This document shows, piece after piece, positions 33,666 through 44,962 of a stretch of DNA of 64,000 nt (position 1 is its first letter; each line of letters opens with the position of its first letter). The notes beneath the pieces are model-generated. The model was not told the origin of the DNA and ran no database searches. It saw only the letters and a list, made by a program, of their open reading frames with translations. The stretch spans positions 434,001 through 498,000 of the forward strand of contig VXBP01001155.1 of assembly GCA_013400115.1 (NCBI GenBank), in the 5' to 3' direction. The position numbers and the translations under genes are program-made. The DNA comes from Rhinopomastus cyanomelas (lineage: Eukaryota; Chordata; Aves; Bucerotiformes; Rhinopomastidae).

Positions 33666-36230
33666 TCAAAACTTGGTTTTTATTCACTCAGCGCTGGAAA
33701 CTAGCAGATCCACATGTGGGGACACAAAGGTTAGTGAGGTGTGTTTCTCAATGTACAAAATCATCAGCAGGCAGAAAAACACTCCCTCTGACAAGCATGC
33801 GTGGGAGCTGAAGTGAAAGTATAAAATGCAACTGTGCTCATGAAGAAGCAGTAAAGATAAGAAATACAAGCAAAGGGTCAAGGTAACCCTTAAGAGGAGC
33901 TAAAACATACTCACATTTGTATCATCACTCAGTAGTAAGAGCAAGGGTACTTTTCTTTGGAAAACAAAATTTTATATAGTGTCCAGTATGTTGTGACTTT
34001 ACCTAGGTTAGGCATTTTCTTATGGCAATGTGAAACAACCCCTCTGATGTCTGTCTGAGAAAATAAGTGTGAAAACAACAAAATGGAATTGTTTTACTGT
34101 TACATTAAGGTTTGCCACATGCTGAGGGTTTTCACAGTGGTTTACAAGCTGCCTACCCCAATTATAAAACAAAGTTTCCAGTCTGTCTCTGTTCAATCTC
34201 TTAATTTTTATCTCTGTTGAATATATGCAGCCTTTTATGCAAATAGATGTCTATCTTGACTATTTTTCTGCATTTCCCCTTGGAAATGGACATATTTGAG
34301 TATCAGTATGGTAATTTCTTTCTAAAGAAAATATGGTGTAGGCAGATAATGGAACTGAATAATGTGTCCATTCCATTTCTAACTTCCAGGATTCCATACA
34401 TGTGCAAATTAGAGACCACTTGAGGAGAAACGTTTGCAATATTTTAATTAATTTGATGGGTTAAAACACAGGAATTGGGGGCATGTTAAATGGTCTCTCC
34501 AGCAGGGCAAGTTTTTAATAGATTATTATCCACATTGGGCCCATAAATAAACAAATAAATAATGGTAATTCTTATTGTTTACTGAGCTCGAAGTGTGCTT
34601 TGCATCATACAGTTCACATGAAGAAAATCCCTGCTACATAGAGTAATTGTTCACCAACTATGTATTCTGAATCCAGTCTCTGCAGTGCTGTGCTTGTCTG
34701 AAGAATCTAATAGCCCCTTTGCTATAGCCACCGGTTTCTTTCTTTTCCCCACTTTGCCCTGTTTGCCTGGTTTTTCCACTCTTAAGACCCAACACAGTGA
34801 ACTTTTCAGATGCTTCTACTACAACAGCGTCAGCATTTTCCTCTGTATGGTCCCCACATATCAGCTGTTACTCCAAACCAGGTCTACAAAGCCACTAACC
34901 TCTCATCAGTTACATTGCAAACCTCTGCTGTATAGTCCACAGCTTATTTATGAAGGTCTACTATACAGAATATTTGTTAAATAAAATAAATGATAAATAA
35001 CGACACAAAATAAAACACATGCTGTTTTGGTATCATGAAAGTGAGGGCTGTCTCCTGGATGAACATGTGGGGTTTTGGAGTTACTATTAAAGCCAGAGAC
35101 TACTGAGTGATGATTAAAAAGTGCCACAGAAATGAGATCTGAGTTATTAGTGGAATTTGTTCCAAATACTGTTACATGCTCTAGTAAAAGACATCGACCA
35201 AAACAGAGCAGGGCTCTCTGGCTCTTTTCCTTGGGCCAAGAAGGGATAAAAGGCTTAAAGCCCTCTCATACACTGCAAGCAAGATGAAGGGGATAAACTA
35301 CAGTTTTATATCAGAATATCTATGTTCCATCTGAAAACTGGTTTTAAGCTGCTCTGCAGTAACACAAAAATGAAAAAAAGTATTTTTCGAAGCAAATTCC
35401 CAGAACATTTTTAAATCTAGATCTTCAAATGCAATTGTAATTCTCTGTTATCACAGTCTTGTATATTTTTTCTGTGAATCCACCGTACGGCCCTGCAGTA
35501 GATTCACCTACTCAGCTGCAGTCAGGCAGCACGTTGTTATGTTGTGCAGTCACTCTGGTAAAAGAAAAGGAGTCTTTTAGCAAGGAAACCTAGTAAGATT
35601 TGTCACATAAACACACACAATTTCTTAACTTATAAGTAAGCAAATGTCCCACCAGGCAGTCTCTAGGACTTGCTACTCTACACAGAGTAAACCGAGTAGG
35701 CTTCCTTAAACAACTGAAAAACAAGGGGGTTCCACACTACAATTGCACATACTGCACACACATATAAAAACTCTTTGTGAAATAAGAAGGTTTAATTTTA
35801 GATTCTCCAAAATAAGAGATAGCAAATTCAAGTTTCCTGAATAAAGTAATTTCACATCTCATTGAGTCATTATGGTCTTCAGTTACAAATCACTTGTTTA
35901 ATTTGACCAAACCTAAAAGTTTTCTACCTAACAGATATTCATTCCACATTGCTTCATGCCAGTACTGCAGTTTGAATGTTTAAACAGGAAAAAAATAACC
36001 TGCAGGTTGTGAGAAACATGAAAAGGTAATTTTACCCATTTTAGAAGTGGTTAAAATTGGTTGCTTTGTGCATACCTCTCAAGCACACCTGCAACTCCCC
36101 AATTCTCTTTTGCCGTGTCTGCTTCTGGTTTCTTTTGGTCCATTTGGCAATTAATTGCTGTGGTTGCAGCAAAGCAGCATCACCTGCAGCTGGAAACAAT
36201 CTGAGAGTCAGCTTGTGTTTTGCTGTGAGT
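33666..36230. other. Unannotated sequence
   Basis: About 2.6 kb. No gene, RNA or named repeat. The 34685-34984 ORF (99 residues) looks random. Confidence 0.4.
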
Positions 36231-36817
36231 ACATAATGGTTTAACCCTAGCAAGCAAATCAGACCCATGCTGCCTCTCAGTCCCTCAGTGGGATCGGGGA
36301 GAGACTCAGAAGGGTAAAAGTGAGAAAACCTGTGAGTGGATTGATATAAAGACAGTTTAACAGGCAAATTAAAAGCTGCATGCACAAGCAAAATAGAACA
36401 AGGAATTTATTAACTACTTCCCATTAGCAGGCAGGTGTTCAGCCATCTCCAAGAAAGTTAGGTTCCATCGTCCATTGTTCATAACACTGACCGGTGAAGA
36501 CACACAGTGAAGAAACTTTGAAGATCCTTCTCTCTCCTGCAGGTTTATCTGCTGACTTTGATGTCATATTCCATGGAATAACCTTTTGGCCAGTTGAGGT
36601 CAGATGTTCTGGCTCTACCACCTCCCAACTTCTTGTGCACCCCTCAGCCTACTGGGGCAGTGTGAGATGTAGAAAAGTCCTTGACTGATGTAAGCACTGC
36701 TCAGCAATAAATGAAAACGTCCCTTTATTATCAACAGATATTTCAATACGAAACCAAATACCAGTAGTTTCTTCTACTCTGAAGAAACGCAACTATATTC
36801 CAGCTGAAACCAGTATG
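36231..36817 (-). mobile_element. Solo LTR of an avian endogenous retrovirus, antisense
   Basis: The plus-strand blocks ATAATGGTTTAACCCTAGC, CAGTGGGATCGGGGAGAG, TGATGTCATATTCCATGGAA, CCTTTTGGCCAGTTGAGGTC, CCTCCCAACTTCTTGTGCAC, CTGCTCAGCAATAAATGAAA and TTCCAGCTGAAACCAGTA are the reverse complement of a very common avian ERV LTR. That LTR starts TGTCCTGGTTTCAGCTGG and ends near TAAACCACGACA. On the minus strand U3 lies at 36817 to about 36550, a TATA-like AGATAAACC at 36542-36550, and a poly(A) signal AATAAA at 36406-36411. About 590 bases, with no gag/pol/env beside it, so it is a solo LTR left by recombination. Target-site duplication not identified; exact family name not determined. Confidence 0.8.
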
Positions 36818-36879
36818 TTGAGCAAGACAGCAAGGACAACAATATTTTTTCATGGTGACTGTCTTTCTAGGTATATCAA

Positions 36880-36918
36880 GAATCACAGAATCACAGCACA
36901 TTAGGGAGTGGAAGGGAC
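36880..36918 (-). mobile_element. CR1 3' tail cut off by an assembly gap
   Basis: GAATCACAGAATCACAGCAC and ATTAGGGAGTGGAAGGGAC are the antisense of the last ~40 bases of a CR1 3' UTR. The expected continuation (CTCGAAAGATCATC) is replaced by a single N at 36919 and unrelated sequence. The rest of the CR1 was therefore probably not assembled. Confidence 0.85.
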
Positions 36919-36919
36919 N
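36919..36919. other. Assembly gap (single N) inside a CR1
   Basis: Unknown length, probably hiding the remaining CR1. Confidence 0.95.
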
Positions 36920-39573
36920 AAAGACACCCACCTCCCTCAGTGCTACTTCATACTGCTTTCTTGGTGTTTCTAGTGAGTTTTTACTCAAGACAGTTAAAAT
37001 ATGTAATAATCCACAGGGAAATAAAATGAAATAACTTCAAATAAAATAAAATAAAATACTGTTGCATAAACCACCAAAAGTATTGAACAGAAAGAGAGAG
37101 AGAAAATGTTTGATCAGATTGAAAAACGCACTATGAAACAGCACATATCTGAATTTTTTAAATATTACCATTTTGCTTTGCTCAGGGAAACGACTACACA
37201 TCAGTATACATTTTAATTCAAATCTAAAGTTTTAAAACTAGATTCTAGTGAGTTCATACTCATCATACCTAGAGGCCTCCCCTCCCTGTTTGATAAGACG
37301 TCATTTTACTGACCTGGAAATATTTATTTTTTTACTAGCCACTGCAAAAGACTATCAAAACAAAGTGACCTCAAATACAAAATGTTTGCTTGGGTTTACA
37401 CAATGTATAAAGATATTTTTTGTTCATTTATTTTACAGTCCTTGTAATGACACTTGATTATTGATAAGTAAATTTAAAATTCAGCTGTGAAAGTATGAGA
37501 GTGCCAGACAAAAAAGAAAGAATTGGTAATCAAAAGAGGTCAAACAGAGGGTACAATATTAATCTTTTCTTTGCTGAATGTTGTAAAAGCTGTTGATCTG
37601 TAAACTTCTGTGTGTGCACTTGTGTACCATGAACATGTTTGTTTCTTTGGTTTTGTGCATATGTATGTTCATAAACAAGTTTGGATTTTTATGAATGGGA
37701 ATGCAAAAAGGGGTGTGTTCATCTTAGCTTTAAGTGCCTAGTTTATATGCTGAGCTGAAAGATCAGTCCCTCTAATCTCCCTGTACAGTCAGGAGAGAAA
37801 ATGAAGTTTAACCCATGGGAAATGCAAAGTACAGTATCCTTTTAAACAGGTTGCTCTGTATCAGCCTCAAAATGGATTTTTTTTCTCTCATTTAGCTAGA
37901 TAAGAAATAAGCTTTTTTTACTTGAACAAGAGCAAAAGCAAGAAACTGTGAATTCCTTGTATATAACAATTTAGGGCAGTAACTTTCCAGTGAAAAGTTG
38001 GACATTTTAGACAGCAATTTTCTCAAGTGCTTGTTAAAACTGTTCATACTTTAATTGTACAAGTATCAAAAGACTTATGGGTTTTCCTTGTCTATAATCA
38101 GTTCTGGTCTTAACAACACTTAACTTTGCAAAGACCTCTGGTAATGATTAAGCCTAATGCCTCAGTCACTGCAGGATTAAGACCTACAGTGAAAGGCAGG
38201 TTCTGATATGGACATGGATGTTAGAGGATATTGATACTAATGAAAATGGATGGAGGAGGACTTGATGAATTTGTTTTCTGCTTTGGAACAAAATAACCCA
38301 ACCTCTCAATAGTGTCATTGATGTCTTCCCAAAAGTTCTGTACATAAAAGTTCATGCAATCCTCTGAAACTCCTTACTCTTATATTCCTTGTCCACTGAA
38401 ATGTCAGTAATTTATCCAGGCACTAAGAAGATGCTTTGCGCAATAATTTGGACAACAGAAATTAAAAATTGAGTGTAGGGATAGGTACGTTTGACCATCT
38501 AGGAATAACTGATAGTTTGCTTCACAGTTTACAAATTGTTCCACACAAGCTTTCCTTCTAAGCAAAGAAAAAAGAGAAATATCACCAAAATGAAGTTGAT
38601 TTCCATGACCAAGTAGATGACATCCAGCTTGACAAGATTTGGAAGAATCCTGCTTTGTGTGTTTAAGGTTTTATTTCATTTGTTAGTTTGGAATTTTGTT
38701 GGTTTGTGAGTTGGCTTTGGGGTTTTTTCTCTTTGAGCAATTAAAGGAAAAATAATAAAAGAAGAAAATCTGAGATTGCCTGTTTGTTTGGAAGCGCCCA
38801 TCACTATCTCAGCTGGCTGCGGTGAAGTAGACACAGATGTCTCAGATGCCCTTAGTTCAGAGCTCCCTGCCTCAGACAGTCCTCTGAGTGCATTTGTGAC
38901 TGGGTTGGAATGGCACTGGACCCAGTGCTTTCACCAGAAGATTTTAAAGCTAATTTCTCCATGATTTGTCTCCATCCTGGCAGGTATTAGGGGAAGAATA
39001 TCTACATTTGTATTGAGAGCAGTCAAAGTAAAAATCATAACATTAAAAACCCAGTATGCAAGGATATAAAATTTGAAGAGTAATTTTTTTGTTTAAACTT
39101 AAAAGAATACCTTTTTACTTCTCAAATACTGTATTCATAGCTGTTCTTGATGTCTAAGGAATCTTTATAGTGTATTCCTCACTTTCCATGCCCAGGATCA
39201 TAACTGGGCTATTCACCTTTTTCTCCATTCCCCAGTGGTGAATTTTCCATAGAAGCTAGTGGGACACTATGGTATACAACATGTTTCCAGTCTGAATGAT
39301 GGAGACACCAAGGCTATGTGCCAGTCTGTGCTATTTCTCTCCTCACATATGAAAACAATTCAGCTTACTTCCTACTCCTAGCCATTATTCTTGGTGCTTA
39401 AATTAACACTGTCATACTGATCTATACATCAATTCCTTGATGTTTCCAAATCTCTCATCTTTTTTCCAGATGAGTGCCTTAACACTTCTACTATAATTTA
39501 GTACATTCACACTCCCTTCCCTTCATTAGTTCTTGAATCCTTTGGTAGAACGCTGCCCCAGGCCTGCTCTACA
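36920..39573. other. Unannotated sequence
   Basis: About 2.65 kb with no gene or named repeat. Holds an (AAAAT)n run at 37039-37059 and T-runs. Confidence 0.4.
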
Positions 39574-39880
39574 CATCACAGAATCACTCTGGTTGGAAAA
39601 GACCCCTGGGATCCTCGAGTCCAACCACCTACCCTACCTTACAAGTTCACCTCTAAACCATATCCCTCAACACCTCATCCAAAAGATCTTTAAACACATC
39701 CAGGGATGGTAACTCAACCACCTCCCTGGGAAAGCCCATTCCAGTGCTTGACCACCCTTTCTGTGAAAAAATTCTTCCTATGAAGTCTAAATGCATGATT
39801 CAAGTACAAATACATGGTCTTATGAAGCAGGGAGTAGTCATGTCACCCCTCACTGTCTCTTTCCAACTATTAAGCAGGGC
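39574..39880 (-). mobile_element. Old CR1 LINE, antisense, 3' end
   Basis: ATCACAGAATCACTCTGGTT then GGAAAAGACCCCTGGGATCC, CGAGTCCAACCA, AAACACATCCAGGGATGG, CCATTCCAGTGCTTGACCAC and TTTCTGTGAAAAAATTCTTC are the antisense of an older CR1 type. Sequence fades near 39880. Confidence 0.78.
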
Positions 39881-42679
39881 CAATCTGGCAGTAATTATGG
39901 ATAAGATCACCTATATAAAATTGTTTGGTGTAATCACTTTACTCAGCCACACACAATGATGTTTGGCAACATTTTGGATAAACTTATTCCCTGCTTTTAC
40001 TTTGATTGTACTTAAATTTAAAAAATTTGAAAATTTCTAATCTGCCATATTCCAGAAGGAGGAAGAAAGGACACTGAAATTAAATGCTTTTCAAAAATGT
40101 TTTTCAAATCAATATATGGAACAGCATCAATACAGTTACTGCCCTCAAAAGAAAGAGAATGTCCCAAAATATGTGAAGACAGTGTATTGTGTATTTTTTC
40201 TCTAGCAGTTTACAGACCTGGAGAACGGACTGTGTGAACACTAATATGGTTTCTCAATGTAATGATCATAGATTTCTTGTCACTGAGAATTTTATAGTGG
40301 TGTTGGCAAGTATTCTGCTTCAAGTTTGGTAGAGAACATGGCATCTCAAGAGTGGGCTGAGAACGAGGTATAATTTTAGGAAAAAAAGTCTTTTCTTCAT
40401 GCTCTGGGACTCATCTTCTACCTTCATAATATGAGAGGTTTACTTTGTTGTCTGTACTGTTTTCTGTCTTTGTGTTTCTACATGATGTTTTTTCCCAACC
40501 TTTGGGGCTTCTGGGGGAAAAAAAATAGGCCAAGAAAGGAGAGAATAAAGTTGTTTCCTGCAGCAGGAATAAGAGAGTAGAGATTAACCAGCACTCTGTT
40601 TCATGTCCTTGCTGGATGCTGACCTAAATATTCTGAAATCAACCATGTGCCAAAGTGCATGGACTTATGTCCCCATACCCAGTAGCTAATACTGAAGCCT
40701 GGAAAGAGCTGATCTGCAGCTGAGCTGGAATTTGACAAAGATTGAAATGATTTATTCATTATGCGTTGCTTAGGTAATAGCCTAATGTTTCCAGAGCACT
40801 ATACATATTCAAAGCAGTGTCCAAGCAGGAACTGTTTAATTAATTCTTACAATACCCCCTATAAAGTAGTTAAGTAAGTTCACAGGCTCTCAGGATTGAT
40901 TAGAGCAGGCAAGCAAGGAAGCGTTCTGTTCATGCTGATGATGTGAATGGATAGATGAATGAAGTGGGAGGGAAGGACTTGGCTTTTACAAGTCAAGTTT
41001 ACAAGACAAAGGCTTTAAAGAACTGAAATAACTATGATCAGTGTTCAAATTAAAGTGGTCCTTTAAAAGTGACTCACGTTGTATTTGGATTTTATGATTT
41101 CTGGTGAAAATATACCTATTTTTTAGCAGAGTTACTGTTACTATGTTTTAACAACACAATATAGCCTTATTCCCCAAAAGACTCTTTTGTTTGTCACATG
41201 GACTGCAGGCTGTGAATTATATTAACTACTCTTTCTTTCCTCTTTGGCAGATTTCACTCAAAATGGTATCAAAGATTCTGTGGCTCAACAGTGGTCATGG
41301 TGTTTTCAGTGGGTTATGATACCTTAATTGGTGTCTATAATTAAAATGAAATAAAAATTAAAGGTAAAAATAGCCCTACAATTGAAAGGAAGAAAAATCA
41401 TGATGATGATGATGATGATGATTTAAAACAAGCTTGAAATGGATTAAGGACAAAGAATGACCCAAAGTCAAAGAATAATTGCCCTTTTCACCCTAGATTT
41501 TCATTAGTTACATTCTATGAACTTAGCCTAAGAACATATAAAGGATTTATACATAAGAAACAAACAGTGGGGCTTCTGAAATGATCAGAATGTTGGCAAA
41601 AGTGACTTTAGGCTAAATCATAATTTGACCTAGTTTTGGCTGCAGTCACCTTCCACCCAGCATCCAAGAGGTATGTGAGCTGTGTCTTCTATCCAGCTCA
41701 ACTGAGCGTCGCACTCAGAACTCTAAGAGCTGACTATTATAAGTGACTGTTATAGGGGAAAGAGGTGAGTGGTTAAGATGCTTTGAAGGAAAAGCCTACT
41801 GGAAAATGTTGCACCAAACTTTCTAGAGAGGTCTTAATTATCCAAAACCCATGATGGGAGAAAAGACAGAGGGGAACCTACAAGCTCAGGATCTTTAAGG
41901 AACAACCTTTATTGCTTCCAAATATGACTCCACAGATTAGTGATCTGATTAAGGAACTGCAAAATCTGTCTTCTGCTTGTGGGGTGAGATCTGAAGGGTA
42001 ACAGAGCCTGTGCTGTGCCTGATTGTTTATTGTGTTGTTTATTGAGACAACACAAAGCAGAATAGAGTTGAAATGTCACTGTTATTGGTTAAAAAGCGAC
42101 CAGGTGATATATTTGAAGTTTTCAAGTATTTTAATACTATCAGCATCCTTGAGCAACCATAACTGAAATTAAAATGATTTTGAGATCGCCTGTGGCAAAT
42201 TTCTACTCATTAATTTGATGAAAGGTTTGTTGCCTGAACTAAAAAGAGCTCAGAGTCACTGTTGAGCTCTAACGGCATAGCTAGATCTGGGCAGAGTATA
42301 TTCCCTTAATATAGTTCCTTCAAATCAAAGCAAGGTAAAACCTTGTTGAAAAACACAAGCATGGATCAGAAATAAGACTTTTTTTCTCCCTGATTGGGAA
42401 CAGAGTTTTTCATCCCAAAAGGCAGTAGACATTGCACAAAAGAGGGGGCACTAATACCAGCGAATACCTGCACAGAGCCTTGTCAAGTGAGTTTTCAGCT
42501 TCAGAGCGATGCTCTTCGGGACTTCACAAATACATTGACTCTCTGTGAACAATCACACAATAAATACAACAGAAAACCAACAGTAAGTGATGTTGGGAAA
42601 TTGAATGGAAATTGACCTATGTCGTTAGAGTGATCTCATTTTTTTTGGAGTAAGTCTCATGCACCTATGGGATTTAGTA
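39881..42679. other. Unannotated sequence
   Basis: About 2.8 kb without a recognised gene or repeat, apart from the ATG/TGA microsatellite at 41399-41422. Confidence 0.4.
41399..41422. repeat. (ATG)n microsatellite
   Basis: CATGATGATGATGATGATGA..., about seven uninterrupted ATG units. Confidence 0.9.
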
Positions 42680-42871
42680 ATCACAGAATCACAGAATGCT
42701 ACAGGTTGGAAGGGACCTCGAAAAATTATCTAAGTCCAACCCCCCCGCTGGAGCAGCATGAGCACCTTGTGTACCCAGACTGTCTCCCATCCAAGTACAA
42801 ACCAGGCCCAACCCTGCTTAGCTAATCCAGCATTCCATCTCTATGTCTCTTCATCCATATCTTCATATCAG
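42680..42871 (-). mobile_element. 5S rRNA-derived SINE with CR1-like tail, copy 2
   Basis: On the minus strand 42823-42761 matches vertebrate 5S rRNA at about 54 of 63 positions, from AGCTAAGCAGGGT through GGGCCTGGTT and the C box TACTTGGATGGGAGAC to GGTGCT. The reference is the 5S sequence as I remember it. 5S positions before AGCTAAGC are replaced by a different head that is shared with copy 1 at 3881-4068. Downstream on the minus strand comes the CR1-like 3' UTR CAGCGGGGGGGTTGGACTTA ... TTCTGTGATTCTGTGATT. Both copies share GAGACAGTCT and GTACAC where 5S differs, so they descend from one source. 5S A-box and C-box equivalents (42811-42823, 42782-42792) remain readable, but internal-promoter activity is unproven. 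Confidence 0.85.
42782..42792 (-). promoter_or_regulatory. 5S-type Pol III control region, C box of SINE copy 2
   Basis: The minus strand reads GGATGGGAGAC, identical to the C-box core of the 5S internal control region. The A-box equivalent AGCTAAGCAGGGT lies at 42811-42823, 18 bases upstream on that strand (5S spacing). Confidence 0.7.
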
Positions 42872-44614
42872 TGTTTCAGCCAGTGGCATTAATTGCCAGC
42901 TGAGCTACAGCCAGAAAAAAAAGAGAGTACTCCCCAGCTTTGCCCAACACTGTGCAGAGAACATTTCTCTGAGATATGTTAGAGCAGTAATACATCTAAC
43001 CAAAACCAAATTACAGTATACTGTTCTGGACCCCTCTAGCACACTGTGATTCATAGCTTTAGTACATCTAAAGCAGTTTGCCCAGTGTGAATAGTGCGTA
43101 TCATAGAGCACAGAATATCTGCAAGTGAAATGGTTTATATGCAAAAATGAACAGATATCATTTTTGTTATCCAAGATAAAAATAAATAAGTTCTCACTGA
43201 AGCATAAAGCCAAAGAGCAGCAATTTCTGTCTGAAGTGAAAGTTCGTAGTCTGTTCTCCGAAGAGCACACAATCCAGTCACCAATAGAGAGAAACAAATC
43301 ACCAGTCTGTACTGGCGTCAGAAATAGTTGGAAGAGTGTGGTTCTTTTAACACTGTGACATCCCTTTAGAAACTGAGATTATGAAATGGTTTTGCTCAAA
43401 GCAAAACTTCCGAGGCTAAACAGGCTTTCCAACCACACTCTCAGAATAAGTTTAAGAAAAAGATAGTCTTTAAGAAAATATAGTCTTATCCGGAATGCTC
43501 CCCTGCTGTGTCAGGGCAGCTGCCCTTTCAGACACATTGCAGTGCGTTTCGTGAGCCACTGGCAGTAGTGTCTTACTTTAGGCTATATAAAGTGAAAAGG
43601 TAAATTTAGAGTCATTTAATCAGTCAAATTAAATACAGATCTTAGAAAGAAATACAACCCTCAGTCTCAATCTGATAACGTTGATCTGTATGAGCCTTAG
43701 AACCAGTAAGTCTGGGTAGTTTAGAAAACTTTGCAGTTCATAACGGGTTACAAATGAACTAGTTTGCCTTATAATATGTGACAGGTCCAGAGGTAAACAC
43801 ATCCACTCCCAGCAAACACCACAGTGAAATCAAAAAGGTGCTTATATTTCCAGCCTCAAAGAAGACACCTTTACTGAGAGGATGACTTTATGGTGGCAAT
43901 GACTTGCACAGTCAAGAACTCCTGACAGAATCACATCAGTGTATTAGCATTTGATCTACCCCTCTGTATTATTTGATTAATAAACTAGCAGAAATTAATA
44001 GGTTCTCAAAAGCACCCACTAGCCTTTTTCTGAGACCAAGACCTTCTGAGAGGTAAAATATTTTTGCCTGTAAGCAAAAAATATATGATTAAATAACCTT
44101 ATTTTTTACCTGCCTGGAGGTAAATAATGGTTTTCACATCCTTCAGTAGGAAGAGAGTGATGGTTAACTGTTAGAGGAGCAGAAACAATTTTTATCTGAG
44201 CAAGTAATTTAAACACTAAAGGTAGTTATCATGATACTTCCCTTACTGAATGAAAACCATCCCTGTATTTAATACACAGGAAAAAAAATCATACTAAATG
44301 TTATTTGTAATATATTTTTGATTATTGATTGCCTTTAGGAAACAGAAAAACCTGCCACCACCAAAAAACCAAAACTATCAGGAATGAGCCTGTTGAGCGT
44401 CCTTACCATCAGCTGATTTCTTTCCCCTGACCAGAAATGGTGGTCATTAACACAGCAGCATAGACGTGTGTTTTAAATATCAGCTTCTAGACAAAACACG
44501 GCATCATTCCCATAGCAAACTGACTTCATATATCAATTAGTATTTTTTTGCTTATATTATCATCAGTGGATATCACAAGACTGGAAGAAGCAAGGTCTGC
44601 ATTAATATTTAAAG
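42872..44614. other. Unannotated sequence
   Basis: No recognised gene or repeat. The 130-residue minus-strand ORF at 42905-43297 has no known domain. Confidence 0.4.
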
Positions 44615-44962
44615 CTTTCATTAATGTTTATAAATATGTGAAGTGTGGGTGTCAGGAGGATAGAGCCAGGCTCTTCTCAGTGTCATCTAATAATAGAACA
44701 AGGGCCAGTGAGTGTAAGCTGGAACATAGGAGGTTCCACATAAATATGAGAAGGAACTTCTTCATGGTGAGGGTGACGGAGCACTGGAACAGGCTGCCCA
44801 GGGGGCTTGTGGAGTCTCTTTCAATGGAGACATTTAAAACCCAGCTGGATGTGTTCCTGTGTGACCTGATCTTGGTGATGCTGCTGTGGCAGGGGGATTG
44901 GACTAGTGATCTTTTGAAGTCCCTTCCAATCCCTGATGTTCTCTGATTCTTTGATCTGTGAT
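44615..44962 (+). mobile_element. CR1 LINE, ORF2 C-terminus plus 3' UTR
   Basis: Open from the last ORF2 segment (44618-44870): CGCQEDRARLFSVSSNNRTR, HRRFHINMRRNFFMVRV, EHWNRLPRGLVESLSMETFK, FLCDL. Then GGGGATTGGACTAGTGATCT (one base short of the usual CTAGATGATC) and TTCTCTGATTCTTTGATCTG. One of the better preserved coding ends. Confidence 0.93.

Noticed and set aside
42905..43297. 130-residue minus-strand ORF next to the 5S SINE
   Set aside because: No known motif, codon use looks random, and overlapping frames are also open.
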